From contig CM070874.1 of the NCBI GenBank assembly GCA_036365515.1, forward strand, positions 63,879,583 to 63,943,582: 64,000 bases of DNA. Reading direction: 5' to 3'. Both the position numbers and the translations under genes were made by a program. The notes below the pieces were generated by a model. The model ran no database searches. It was not told the origin of the DNA and saw only the letters and a list, made by a program, of their open reading frames with translations. This stretch comes from Torymus aiolomorphi. Taxonomy: Eukaryota > Arthropoda > Insecta > Hymenoptera > Torymidae. This document shows positions 13,078-26,500 of the stretch, one piece after another (the first letter of the stretch is position 1; every line of letters starts with the position of its first letter).

Positions 13078-13500
13078 CTAGTGAGTAACGTTCGGTATTC
13101 GGTTTACCGAATTTCTTTGACTTCACGCATATTCCGTTGGGAGGCGCATGCGTGGGAATGAATATTTAAAAAGGAATTCGTATTCTATGTTTTAAGTGTA
13201 GAAATAACTATGTTATTTATCTTATTTGACCAATTTTCCTAAATCACTTAACTGCACAGTTACCGAAATAACGACTTAACTGCATTGTTTTGTTTGTTTA
13301 TACAAAGAACAAAAATGTATTCTAGCAGCTGATAGTGGGGTTCGAAAGATATTCGATACCTTTGTAAATGTCTAAATTGGTATGACTCATCTCGCGCATT
13401 TCGACCTTACATATGAAGTGTCATGACAGAAATTTTAAAACGGCAATTTCTCGAAAATACGTACAAGTGGGTTAAGTCGTTAATCCTGAAAGCCACAGAT
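13078..13500 (-). mobile_element. Fragment of the transposon family seen at 28816-29592
   Basis: About 420 bp that match, in reverse orientation, the left part of the element at 28816-29240. Shared landmarks include the terminus ATCTGTGGCTTNC, the segment with GCAGTTAAGTCGTTATT, and GCATGCGCCTCCCAACGGAA. Only one end is present, so it is truncated. No coding frame. Confidence 0.75.
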
Positions 13501-13819
13501 ATTTATAGTTATATGTACACAGAATGATCCATTTAAAGCCCCGACAAAACAGATTTATCTGTACATAAACAATAGAATGATAATAACTGTATAGGCGTAT
13601 GAATGTTTCATTCCAGCAGTCAGTGCAAGATTTTAATAACGTGCCAGACAATTGCCAGGGTATAGTCATAAAATATTACTCCTCGGTAGGCGCAGAGGGA
13701 AACACTGATAAGACTTTTGACGCGGTGAATTATAGAGATGTTGAGCAGCTTTTCGACGCTTGAAAGGCAATTCAGTTAATCTTGGATTCATTAGAAAGCA
13801 TTTTTAATTACTGCCATTT

Positions 13820-14095
13820 AGGACGACGACGACGTCGCCGCTGGGGGACTCGAGATAAGGAGTTTTCAGACGGGAATTCCGGGAGGGGCTGATCCTTCCG
13901 CGGATCAACAGGGGATCTGTGCTATATCAATTATGAATTATCGGGTTTTGTTTGAGAATGTTTAATCGAGCGTCGCGCACGCTGGGCTTCCTATTTTCGT
14001 CGCGTCGTCGTCGCCGTAGTCGCTGCGAGGACGATAAAAGTTCGCGCTCTTTCGCCGAGGGACGAGAGAAAGGGGATAGAGGAGGGGGGGGGGGT
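13820..14095. other. CpG-rich block
   Basis: GACGACGACGACGTCG and TCGTCGTCGTCGCCG tracts and a G run near 14083. Possible enhancer or promoter DNA; no exon recognised. Confidence 0.35.
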
Positions 14096-15358
14096 CGAAT
14101 GAAATATCACTCTTCTTAGTTAATTTCGAATGTAAATGGAAAACTTTTGTGAGTTATAATTGGAGGTAAGATTGTAAATAATAATTAAAATTAATGTGAG
14201 GACGCGGATGACCTAATTAGTTCGCGCGGAGGAGTTCTTATATTACGTGGCTTTTTTATTATGGAAGTTGAAGAGAATTTATAATAGAATGAATACCGCG
14301 CCAAATAAGGTTTAATAAGTTGAGAACTTGTTGTGTGCATTGTGCACTTAATTGTCAATGAAAATTCTTTTCTTCAGACGTTTAAATTTCGTAATAAAGA
14401 TTCAACTATAACTTTTATTAATGTTATTGCTTCTCAGGATGAATTTTTTTAAAAAGTTCTTAAAATAGTTCAAGTGTTTAATAAACCTTTATAAATCGTA
14501 AAATATGAATAAAGCCATTTTATAATTTACGACTTCTTTGAAATAATAAAGATGAAATGGATTTTTAAAAATATTTCATTCTACCATAGGAACAGAGAAA
14601 GAATAATTATAAAAAGTTCTTTTCATACTTTTCATTGGAAGTGTAGTCTAATAACAACGTAAAACGTTTCAGGGAAGATTTTTAATTAAAACTATGGCAT
14701 TCAAAGAAAGATGTTTTACACTGATGAGAATATGAAATGAGAAAAGAACGCACATTCAACGATCGTCACAAAGTACGAAGATATTAGAAGACACACTCTT
14801 ATTTAAGCAACCATTTCATCTATTACTCAAATTACTATATTTTTGCAAACACCATAGAAACGTAAGACCATTCAATTATTTATAAGTTTTTAATTTACGC
14901 GACGCGCAATAATATACTAGTTCGGTCGAGATTTCAGCTATTAGGCTTCATACATTTATTTATTAGAATTGTGCTGGTATACGTCTCTGCGCGCTGATGG
15001 GATTCCCGGGTATACGAGTTTTGCTCGTAAACTTCGTATGAGCTTATGAGCCGTTCGGGCTTTTGAGCTTAACGCGGTCCGCATGCGCGCGCGCGCGAGT
15101 GCCAACCGTCTTGGACCGGGAAATTCTTCCTCTTGCATAAACATTCGAACTAATATGCAAAAATCATTTCCGCAGTTAGAACGATATCGGAGCAAGTTTA
15201 TATTAATTCAATAGCGGGAGATGCGATGCGGCAAATAACGTGGCGAATATTTTTGGGTGAGTAAAGGCGTGTTGTATTATTTTGGATATAGACTGTAAGA
15301 TTATCTTACTGTGCACTTTTTGTAATTCAAGTCTGAGTCAGAAAATGATGTTCAATTT
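14096..15358. other. Noncoding DNA
   Basis: Mostly AT-rich with a small CpG-rich patch near 14980-15120. No supported gene or bounded repeat. Confidence 0.4.
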
Positions 15359-16134
15359 TATATATGTCGAATTCTACAGAAAATTACCCCTAACTGTGGT
15401 TGAAAAATCGTAAAAATTCAAAGTTGAAGGACACCTCCAACAACTGGTTTTTCCTATTCTGTAGCAAAAATAATGCACGAAAAGCGTGTCGAACCAAGGA
15501 AATTGGCATAGTGTTTTTCAGGAAGCTACATTTAAGTTTTCTTATGGAAATTTACATGGGAAAAATGGATGAAAAGTGGTCATTGGTGATTAACCAATAG
15601 CAAGCTATTGAATCGGCAAAAAAAATTTCATTAAAAAGCGATTAAAGTAGAAGAAAAGAGCTTTAATTTGAGACTAGAATCATTAAAATCGGTCGATTCT
15701 GTGCAAAGCTACGTGAATTTGAAAATTGCGAAAAATGACCAAAAATAAATGACTTTTCTCAAATCCACGTAATTCTTAAAATTTTGGTCATTTTTCGTCA
15801 TTTTTCGCAATTTTCAAATTCACGTAGCTTTGCACAGAATCGACCGATTTTAATGATTCTAGTCTCAAATTAAAGCTCTTTTCTTCTACTTTAATCGCTT
15901 TTTAATGAAATTTTTTTTGCCGATTCAGTAGCTTGCTATTGGTTAATCATCAATGACCACTTTTCGTCTATTTTTCCCATGTTAAATTTCCATAAGAAAA
16001 ATTAAATGTAGCTTCTTGAAAAACACTATTCCGATTTCCTTGGTTCGACACACTTTTCTTGTGCTTCAACTTTGAATTTTTACGATTTTTCGACCACAGT
16101 TAGGGGTAATTTTCTGTAGAATTCAACATATATG
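15359..16134. repeat. Foldback element, about 375 bp arms
   Basis: A long imperfect palindrome. The left arm starts near TATATGTCGAATTCTACAG and its complement ends at about 16134. Pairing runs through TTACCCCTAACTGTGG, AAGCGATTAAAGTAG and AGCTACGTGAATTTG. The hinge is only about 35 bp (near 15741-15778). The 66-codon frame inside is a by-product. Such sequence would fold into long dsRNA if transcribed. Confidence 0.85.
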
Positions 16135-16438
16135 GGTAAATCTATACTGAATGGTGCGATTGTTTGTAACGTTTTTTTAAGTAATTTATTGCTGGCATTA
16201 GCGGAGCGGGCGAAGCACATAAACGAGACAGGATGTAACATCTTCAAGTTTGGAGATGTAAAAAACTGTCTAAAAAGGTGCCATTTTAAAAAGAGGATCT
16301 TTTTAGGCAGTTTTTACATCCCCAAACTTGAGCATGCGTGGCGTTTACGTGCTTCGCACGCTCCGCTAATGGCAGCAATAAATTACTTAAAAAGAAAGTT
16401 ACAAACAATCGCACCATTCCGTAGATTTACTCATATCT
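16130..16438. repeat. Foldback element, about 140 bp arms, abutting the previous one
   Basis: A second palindrome beginning where the first ends: GGGTAAATCTA and GAATGGTGCGATTGTTTGTA at the left, their complements at the right. Inner arms share TTTGGAGATGTAAAAACTG. The centre is near 16283. The 118-codon frame crossing it is explained by the palindrome, not by a gene. Confidence 0.8.
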
Positions 16439-17367
16439 GTAATAGATGTATAATATGTAGGAGATGTACATGTAGGAGAGCATATTAAAAAAAAAAGTTT
16501 GATATATTCTCAGGCATCATTTACAGTCAGTCCCTCTGACATACTATAGAAAGTAGTTAGCAATGACATAACTTTAAAGTTTTAGGAAAATTTATAGATG
16601 TAGATTCAAAGTTAATAGGGATCCAAGTACAGCTAAATTCAACTATTACACCAAATTTCAGAGACGGCAAGGCGTCACGTTATTTGTAACAATTTCAGTT
16701 TATGCCGGTCATAAAAGTATAACACGGCATAGTATATGAGATGTGGTCCTAACATCTATATAGGTGTAAATTGACGTCATAAAGTGAAGGTGCGACGAGT
16801 CTTTATCTTTGTCATGTTACAATGGCCAGGAATGAAACTATTAAAACGCATTCCTAATTTTAAGTCATTTAACTTTGAAATGCCTCACTTGTATGTATGC
16901 CTAGCACAAGATATTCTCAGCACTTTGTTCCGTATATACCTCCCAAACTTTATAACATGACTTTCAGCATTTTAAGAGAAAATACGCATACTTTATGTTT
17001 CTTTATATAAACAATAAAAACAAGGTAAATTAAATGATAAGTATAATGAAAAGATCCTCGCTCGTACAACAAAAAAAAAGCCGGTAACTAACCTAAGGTA
17101 AATTTGTTTGCATCCATCCCTCTTGTGTTTAAGTTTAACTACTGTTTGTCGTCCGGAGAAGTTAAACATTATAAAGCATTTTACCCTGCATCCTTCAAGC
17201 TTTCTAAACTTATAAATTTCATCCCGTCAAAATGAAAAATCTCAAAACTAAAGTTTCTCTTTCAACGAAAGTTTATATTCCTTCTATAACAGATACACAT
17301 ATCAACCCCGTTACGTATACCTCATAGCTCTCAATCTAACGACAACCCCACGTCATTTCTGTTCCAG
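16439..17367. other. Noncoding DNA upstream of the receptor gene
   Basis: No domain-bearing frame. It ends in TTTCTGTTCCAG at 17356-17367, a good splice acceptor, so this may be an intron between an unidentified 5' UTR exon and the first coding exon of the receptor. Confidence 0.4.
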
Positions 17368-17373
17368 CGTAAA

Positions 17374-17403
17374 ATGAAGCAGACACTACGCGGCCTATCA
17401 TGA
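17374..17403 (+). promoter_or_regulatory. Upstream ORF in the receptor leader
   Basis: A nine-residue frame (MKQTLRGLS, then TGA) lies about 60 bp upstream of the receptor start codon, between the likely acceptor at 17367 and the ATG at 17462. If the leader is spliced as inferred, ribosomes would meet it first and it could dampen translation. Confidence 0.35.
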
Positions 17404-17461
17404 ACCATAGGACACAAGAGGCCGGGTGGCAGCGTCGTTCTAGGATAACCCGCGACACATC

Positions 17462-17546
17462 ATGGAACAGGTAGTTTTGCTGATAGGAGCCGTCCTGATC
17501 GCGTCGGCCCTCTGCGCCGAGGAAAGCCAGTCCAAAAATGTTTTTG
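17462..17546 (+). CDS. Ddr: Ddr exon 1: signal peptide
   Basis: Starts ATG GAA CAG and encodes a hydrophobic leader ([18 protein letters not shown]) of secreted type with probable cleavage after the Cys-Ala near residue 19. Ends at donor GTGAGC with one base of a Gly codon carried over. Confidence 0.85.
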
Positions 17547-20500
17547 GTGAGCACCCACATATATATGTATACATATACAAAACCCTCTTTACCTCTTTAC
17601 CTTCCAACCCTAGCTCTGATGATTATCTCTCTCTCTCATTCACTCTCTGCTGCTCTCCTGGTCTCCTCCGCCGATCCTGCGTAAGCAAATCCTGCTGCTC
17701 CTTCTCTTCGCCGCGTGAAAGTTTTATGCACGTCGGCCCTCGGATTTCACCGAGGCGGCGCGACTGCTGCTTTTGTATGCACGCGGCGCGAGTGAGGCGG
17801 ATGAGGCCCGCGGGGAGATTTAATACGGCTGCGCTCGCGGATTATTCTTAATTGCAAGAATTTTAGGGATTTGCTGAGTCTTGCCGTTGCTGCTCTGCGC
17901 GCCTCCTGCAGCTGTATGATGGCGTGGAGAGATAAGGGGAAACTGCTTGATGAAGGGAAGATTATGTAATTTCTAAAAACAATGGGGCGCGCTGCGTAAG
18001 GTAAATTATTGTAAACTTTTTCGGAGCTATAGACTCGCGGTAATTGGGCGTGGCGAAGAAGGTGGGCGTAATTTTGGCGGGGGTGGAGGTTGCACGATGG
18101 AGATTGAAAATAAACAGAGTATAATCTTTTAATCGCGACGAGTGCAGCGTATAAAGTAAATAATCCTTTTGTCAATAAGAGACAATTGAGGGGTTTAACG
18201 CGCAATTGTAAAATAACGTGAAGGTGAAATATATAACGATTAAATGGCGATGCTTATTATTTAAATGTCAATATGGGATATGAATCGGAAATATTCGGCA
18301 TTATTTAAATGAAAATATTTATTAAATTAGAATGTAAAATAAGGTTTACAGTATCGTTGTTTCCATTGTTTTTTATTAATTTATTTTTTAAGCAAAATAT
18401 ACAATGAGTTACACATAAATATAAATAAATGTTAAATTTTAAATGAACAGAACAGTGGCACATGCGTACTCAGAGTTGAAACAAAAATAAACAAAGGATC
18501 GTAACAAAATTATAGTTTTAATTAAAACTTTATTTGGTAATTCAAAACATTGCTAATCATCAAAAATACATTTTATACGCACACACCGACATCTTACCGT
18601 TTAATTTAAAAACGACATTAACACTTCATTCCTCGAAATCACATTCATTTTCCAGGCGTATATATCGCAGAAAAGAGGCTACATACGGGCGAACATGGGC
18701 AAGCCAACCGCATGGGGCCACGAAAATAAAGCTACAAAAGCTACAACAACGTCAAATGTAGCGCCTTTACAAAGTGCCTCCGCGTATACCCGAGAGCGCA
18801 ATTGTTTCGGTCTTTACACGTACGCGCGCGTGTGCGTGAACGTGCTAATTTTTTGATGAGCGAAATGAAAATGGCATAGAAAGGGCGAGAGAGAGAGAGA
18901 GAGAACGCGGCCCTTTTAACAGATAGTTAGCGCGCAGAGTATACACGCCTGAAAGAAAAGTTTGTTCTTTCACGGGCGGGAGAGCGAGTGTGGGGAAATG
19001 TTCTTTCTTGCAAACTGTTTGAATAAAGAATAGGCGAAAAGCGCGCGGTGAGCTTTATCAAATTTTAACGAACTTGAATGTTTGATCGCCTTTTGTATAG
19101 CGCGCGCGAATGAAAAGTTGCGGACTCACGTTCTCGCTGAATCGTTATCTGCGTTATATGAATTTAATAAAGAATGCAGATTTTTTTTTCTCGTGAGTAA
19201 TAGTAGTAATGTGTACGAATTTACTGATTAAACCCTTTTTTATACAATTAAAAATTCTTTCAATCCCGCGTGAAATCCGGACTTTTTCAGATTTCCGGAA
19301 TTTTCGTAACGGGCAAATTTAAAATTGTAAACCGCCCGAGTGGTGTAATTTACATTTTATTGTTTAAATTTACTTTCAATAAGCACGCAAACATGATTTC
19401 CCTGCACCCCAAAGAGTTTGTAAAATATTTGCCAGTGAAAAACTCCGCTCTTCTGTGCGTTTATTTGCCAAGGAAATATTTGACGTTATAATTTACATAC
19501 AAACGATGACAAAATTAAACGATAATCGCGATAAAAGCGGAATTAAAATAAACTATACCGTTACCCTCCGACTTCACCGCCGCCATTCGCCGTCCCAACA
19601 AGACGACCAAAAAAAAAAAAAAATAATAACACCAACACCGACATCCGCCTCGACGCGCGCAACGTCTCTAGCCCCATTACATTTTTGCCTCGCTCGCTCG
19701 CGCTTATTCATCGGATATTAAAGAGCGCGCGCGTGCGCCATTTGCATAATCCAGCAAAGGGTCAATATGCAAACGCCAAAGTCGTAATATTATTATTCCC
19801 CTCCTTACTTACCCCTTCCCAAAGTGTACACAGAGCAAGGGAGAGAGAGAGAGAGAGCTGCCAGTGTCGTCGCCGTCGCTTTTTGCTCTCTATCTCGCTT
19901 CAGCCACCCAAGCCCTCTCTCTCTTTCCCCCGGGGGCGGCTGATCCGCCGGTAATTGGATAACGTTAATGTCGTTCCAGGCCATTGTATGCTTCCGCTCG
20001 GCATGGAGGAGGGAAAAATTCCGGACGACGCCATAACGGCTTCCTCCAGCTACGAGATGAAGTCCGTCGGGCCGCAGAATGCAAGGTAGATTGATAACGA
20101 CGATCATTATTATGATTGCTGCTGCTGCTGCTATGCTGTATATACACGTACACACTGCTACGAGATAAAAAGGAGGCGGGAGAGAGAGAGAGTAAAAGAG
20201 CGGAACGCCGGCGAGATTTTTTCTTCGTTAAAAAGTTAAAAGAGCTAGCAGCAGCTGCTGCGGCTCGAGGTTATCTCTCTCTCTCTCTCTCCTCGCGGAG
20301 TAAGAAAGGTTCAAAAGGAAAATGGTTTTGTTTATGGTTCGGACGATTGATTTGCCAAGCTAGCACGCGCGGCCGTTTCTTTTGACTATGCGCTGCAGCA
20401 CGTGCGCGCGGGGAAATGACGTTTCTTTGCGAGAGAGCAGAGAAAGGGAGTCTCTTTGCTGCCGAGTTGTTATTCGATAACGATCGGCGAAGGGTATATA

Positions 20501-23500
20501 TACGAGGGTTTTTAATTACCGTTTATGCGTGCTCAGTCAATTACGGATAATTTGATGTTGATTCGGGCTGTATCGCGTGTTTTTTCCCCCCTCTCTTAGC
20601 GTTTATGTTTCATCAAAGCGTCATTTTACGAATTAATTTTGTACGATAATGGTTTTGTAAGTTTACGGCACGGTGAAATGAAACACAAGCTTTATTAAAA
20701 CTTAGAATTGTTGAAAAAGTTTTTTTTTTGTATAAACGCGAGTATCGTGGATTTAGTTCTGCGCGTATAAACAAACTTAGAACATACGGATTCAATTACA
20801 GGGGCGTCATAAACTTTTTGGATTTTCTCTCGAAAACTTGTGCATTTCTGTGCGGTGTAACTTAATCTTGCGTGCGGAGTAAAAGTTTTTTACTATTCCG
20901 TTCTTTTTACGTGTATTTTTAACTCTTCACGGAAAGCCTGCAAAAGATTTTTGTGACTTTTTCTTGAATCGGGCTTGTAAAAAAAAAGTGACAATCTCGT
21001 TTGTCAAAATTTGAATTGTAAAATTGAGAAAGCTGAGAATTTAAGAAAAAATTTGGTATTAAATTTTTTTTTTTGTAGAATCATAATATCATTTAAATCA
21101 AATTATTTTATATATATAAATATTATCGTTCTATATTTGATTGTACACAATAGTTTCGTCTTTATTATAAATGTCGAATTTGTTGGTGAATTAATTAATT
21201 GAAAACCTAATGTTTGCATATGCATGCAATTCAATGATATGTAGGCAAATCAGTTAAAATTATAAATGTCAAATTACATATTTCCGCGAAAATTTCGACA
21301 AGACGAAAATGCAATTGGCATATATTTCCAGTTATAATTATGACAATGTACTATTTTATACGCTTTACGTTTATAACCAAAATCAATTTATATTTAATTT
21401 GTTTGATAAGTAAATTTAATTTTCTAAATTAAAAATTATTTTCTAGCCTGTTATTGTATTGCAAAAGCTGAATTAATCTAATAAAAAAATAAAAATTTAT
21501 TTATAGACGTGCATTGTATATAATTTATAAACATTTTTTAACTTATTTTGAATTGCATATTTTTTCTTTACTCTATAGAATTCGTAATCCGAGAAATTGT
21601 CTTGAAACATCACTATAGTCAGTCGTATATCCAGCATAATTACAACTTCCGAATAGCTTTCTATTTATTTTTCATTTACCTAACTCCACCCCACCCCGGG
21701 AAATCGATACCCCGAACCATAAACAATCACCCCCGCAAATTCGCCGCACGAGCTAAGGTCTCTGCCCTCTCAGCCACTTCCTCCATCTTCTGGCCTTCAA
21801 AGAGGCAAAGATATACAGTATCTCTATTGTATACACACTGGCTATATGCGCACAAAGCGAAAAAGACGCGCTCACAAAAAAAAGCACAATAAAAGCGCCT
21901 TCTCGTTCCTCTCCCTACACAGAATAAGACAGGAGAAGAACGGCGGCGCGTGGTGCCCGAAGGCGCAGATAAGCAGCGACATCCGGGAGTACCTCGAGGT
22001 CGACCTAACGAAGGATCATCTAATTACGTGGACGGAGACGCAGGGACGCTTCGGCAACGGCGAGGGCCAGGAGTACGCCGAGGCCTTCTTCCTCGAGTAC
22101 TGGCGCGACCTCAAGTGGCATCCCTACAAGACTCTGAGGGGCGACCGGGTGCGTATTATATATAAATATCGTATTTATGAGCACGCCGGCATGTTTGCTC
22201 ACGTATAACAGGAGAGATCGGCGCCGACAGCAGGCCTGTAATGCCGTTTCTTCTCGGGTTACGCCCTCGAGCTTTAGACCCTCCGCGTGATGGCTCTTTT
22301 TTTTCGTCGTTGTCTTTTCTAATTACCTACCCCCACCACGAGGTGCGTATATAGTGCGCTCTTGTGAATTCATGAAGAGTTGAGCGCGTATAAGGGGAGT
22401 TATTGAGCGAGTTGTTGGACCCTACATTATTCTGTGAAACGTGATCTGATATTTTATTCATTTTGAAAGTTTCATTTCTTTTTTGCTCATTCGTTTCTTG
22501 ATTAATTGATAAATGTTGAAAATACCAATTTCAAGTTGATATTAATGTATCCTTTTCAAATATCAACGTTAAATAATAATGAAAAGTGTGTAAAATGTCT
22601 TTAAGCAATTGGAAAATATTTATTAAAAAGTATCATCTTAAGGTAGCTCATGCGGGCTAGTAAACCTAAAGCTATGAAATTTTTTTACAAAGATTCATTT
22701 ACACATTCCAATCTTAAAACTGATATGAGAGGAAAATGGTTCTTAACATAACGGAACAAATTTTTGTTACAAAATTTCAAATGTTGCAAAAGTAGATTAT
22801 GTTCACTAAACAAAAAAATAAATAAGTATTTATAATCTTTTTTGTTTTTGATTCAATTTTAATTTGCAAAGTCTCATTTTCTTCCTTGTTCAATTTCAGT
22901 GAGAGGTATCCATATCAAAATTGGTAAAATTTCAAAACCTGCTAAGTTATATGCAATTGTTTATAAAATTCAGTGACAAATCTACAAACAATTGCATGTA
23001 ACTTTTCAGGTTTGAAAATTTTCCATTTTTGATATGGGTTCCTCCCCCTGAAATTGAACAAGGAAGAAAATGAGACCTTGCCAATTAGAATTGAATGAAA
23101 AACAAAAAAGATTATAAATACTTATTTTTTTTTTAGCGGACAAAATCTGTTTTTGCAACATTGGAAATTTAGTAATAAAAATATTTTCCGTTATGCTAAA
23201 TACCCTTTTTTCTGTCATATCAGTTTTAAGATTGGAATGTGTAAATGAATCTTTGTAAAAAAAATAATGTTCATAGCTTTAGGTCTACTAGCCCGCATGA
23301 GCTACCTTAATTATTTCTAAATTATATACATTACAACATGTATATAACACCAAAATCATATTACACTTCTACTCTTACATAACGAAATACACCCCTCGCA
23401 ACACTTTGAGATACATATATATGAAAATTTGACGCGCGACTACACAGCGACACCGAAATCCAACTTCAATAATCTGCGAGAGAGCGAGAACGCGTATAAA

Positions 23501-26500
23501 ACGTGATCTCTATAGCGAACCCTTTTTTCCAACTTCAGACACTTTACGAGTATACTGTATCAGTCTCTACCTGCTGCTTTTCATCTCCCAGCGATCCTCC
23601 ACTTCCTCTCCTCCTCCTCCTACCTCAGCCACTCACGCTTCATCTCTATTTTTTTTCTGCTCGGTGCGTGACTTGATATACACGCGGGCGAGCGCGCAAC
23701 TCCAACCCCCCTGAAATGTCTCGAGAGCCTTCGGGAAGTTTCACCTGCGCTCCGGCGCGCGAGCGCGAACTTTCCTTATTTGACGCTCGACTATACAATA
23801 TTCATACTTTAATAGCGCGTGCGCGCGGTAGTGAGGCCGAGAGACTTTTCGCGGTGATTTTTCCGGGACCACCCCGGCGCGAGTAGTACATCTTTCATTT
23901 TTCCACTCTCGCTTAAAGGTTTTAGGCGAATATATACACGTAGGGTGGATGGGGAGACGCGCGAGAATAACTCGTTTGCCTGCGTATATATAAGTGTAGG
24001 TGTATATAGGGGATGGAAGTTTTTTTACGGCTCGCGGATTGCGAAGGTGCGAGATGTGCTTTTATATTTATACGCGCAGGCGAGCGCGCGATCGTTTTTC
24101 GGCGGCGGGGTGTTTTTATTTATGGGCTGTAATGGGATTATCGGAGAGTTTTGTGCGATAAATATGATTACCTCGTGCGTGGACTGGTACCGTTACGCCT
24201 TGAGGTGGTGCTGGTGTGCGCGATGATGTACTTTTACGGATGGCGAGGACGTTGTGCGTTCTACCGTCCACTCCCGAAGGGCAATTACGTAATTGCGTGA
24301 ATTGTTGCGTGGGATGCGCGAGTAAGTTAATTATCGTAATCGCGTTAACGGCGCTGCAAAATAAGTTCGTTTGTTCGGTTTACACCGGCCGAAGTTTCAT
24401 TCTTCGGCTATTTTTTATATGAGAATAAATAGGTTAATATACCTGTAAATGTTACTTATTATAATTCGAGTCATTTTTTGAGAAAGAAAAAACATTTCAG
24501 GTTACTGTAAGCGCACTCTCTGCAAATTTAAAAGAATTTGATTTTTATGAAAAGAATGCTTTAAAACGAACATGTTGGATTTTCACTTTGAAAAATGATA
24601 TGAAGAGAATTTTGCAATTTGAAAAAAAAATCGTGAAATTCCGAAATTTAATAGCTCGTTAAACTTTTATACGAGATCGTATCGTTACAATGAATCTAAA
24701 TTCTTTAAATATCGAGTACTCTTTTGAAAGAAACTTTATATCATAATATGAAAAAGAATCTGAAATAATTTTATATCCTAATCTAGCAAACCTATATTCC
24801 CTCTATTCTATACACCTGAATCCATTTATCAAATCCGCGAGCACACATCATTAACGCACACGATTTTTCCTCCGCTCACCCTAAAGATCGATCAACAACA
24901 ACAAAGGCAACCCACATAACACACAATCAAAACAAGACAAAAAAAAAAACGGCGCGCACCCAACCCCGAAATACATTTATTTTTTTGGTTATAATATATA
25001 TCCACACGCAACCTGGTACAGCAAAGAAAAATCGCTGATTGCCGGGCGAACGCCTTTTGAAATTTCGCAGGTGCTGCGTGGCAACAGCAACACGTACCTG
25101 CCGGAGCGGCAGAAGCTCGACCTGCCCTTCATCGCAAGCCGCGTGCGCTTCATCCCCTACAGCCAGCATCCGCGCACCGTCTGCATGAGGGTCGAGATTT
25201 ACGGCTGCGTCTGGGAACGTAAGTGAAGTCAATATATATACATACGTACACCTATAAACCCGGCTTGGCCTTTAATTATTCAGCGGACGGTTCCTTTTTT
25301 TCCACCTCCGCCGGCTTCGGGCGCACGCACGCACACTCGGTCATTTTCTCGTACGAAAGGACCGCCCACTGCCGCCTGCTATTACAGACAAATTTATCGC
25401 GCCTTCGCGTGCGCGTCCCTGCGTGCGCAGTTTAGTGTAATGCGTAAGGCGATGATGGGTGAGAGCCGTCGAAATTTTCGGTTGGATTCATTTTTTCTCT
25501 CTCTCTCTCGCATCCCATCCCGCGGAAAATTGTTCTCCATTCGTTCGGGGCTTTTTGTGTTTTGGTAATGAAAGAGGAGTGATGGATCAGGGGCCATTGC
25601 GCGGGCTTTCGGGAAAAATTGAATCAAGTCGGAATGAAGAGAGAGAGAAAGAGGTTTTAGGCTGAAACAAAAGTTGTTGGATATGGTAGCGTGAGGAGGG
25701 TTTGCTTAATTTTTTTATAAATGGTCGAAATTTCTTACTCGTTTGAAGAGATTAATTGTAAGTCTGGAATGAAATATGGTTATTTTGAAAGTGAAGTGAC
25801 GACGTTTCAGATGTAGGGAAGTTTTCGAATATTTTTAACAATCTCTATCACTGTAATATGAAAAATAGATTGCTTTGTGTATGTAGCTATATGAATGTAA
25901 ATTAATTTAAAATATGTAGTAATATTTAATTATATCTCGTCAATAGTTATTTTCATTTTTATAATATGGTATAGTTTTATTTGAAACAATAATGCATATT
26001 GTCTATAATAACCATACTAAGCACTTTCCATACACGGAGAGAAATTTTGTAGTGAAAATTACAAATATTCGAGGCAAAATTACCAGTTTCTATGGTAATG
26101 GATGGACAGACTGACAATTTCAAACTTTTTACCAAAGTGCCTTGGCAAAATTTTTTTTTAGTTAATTTAAATTAAAAAAATTAACTTTTTTTATCTATAT
26201 TAATGGATATATAGTATTTTAATATAGAAATAGAAACAGAAACAAGGATGAAAAAACATTAAACTGAAAAAAAATTTTTACGGAAGCGGGATTCGATCCG
26301 ACGATCTTTGGGTTGAGAGTCCGACGTTCTACCGACTGCGCCACGGAAGCTGTTACCAACAGTCATTTGAATCGCCGTTATTACTTACTGAAAATATGTG
26401 TATTGTTTTCATTTTAACGTCGCGCACGCCTCTAGTATCAATCTTCTGAAACACAATAATGCGCAGTGCGCATGCGCGAATACACAAATACCAGGTTATT

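Noticed and set aside
16132..16488. 118-codon frame
   Set aside because: Runs through both arms of a palindrome; its length is a product of the repeat.
26280..26350. Functional tRNA gene
   Set aside because: A and B boxes are good but the ends are direct repeats and cannot form an acceptor stem; kept as tRNA-like only.
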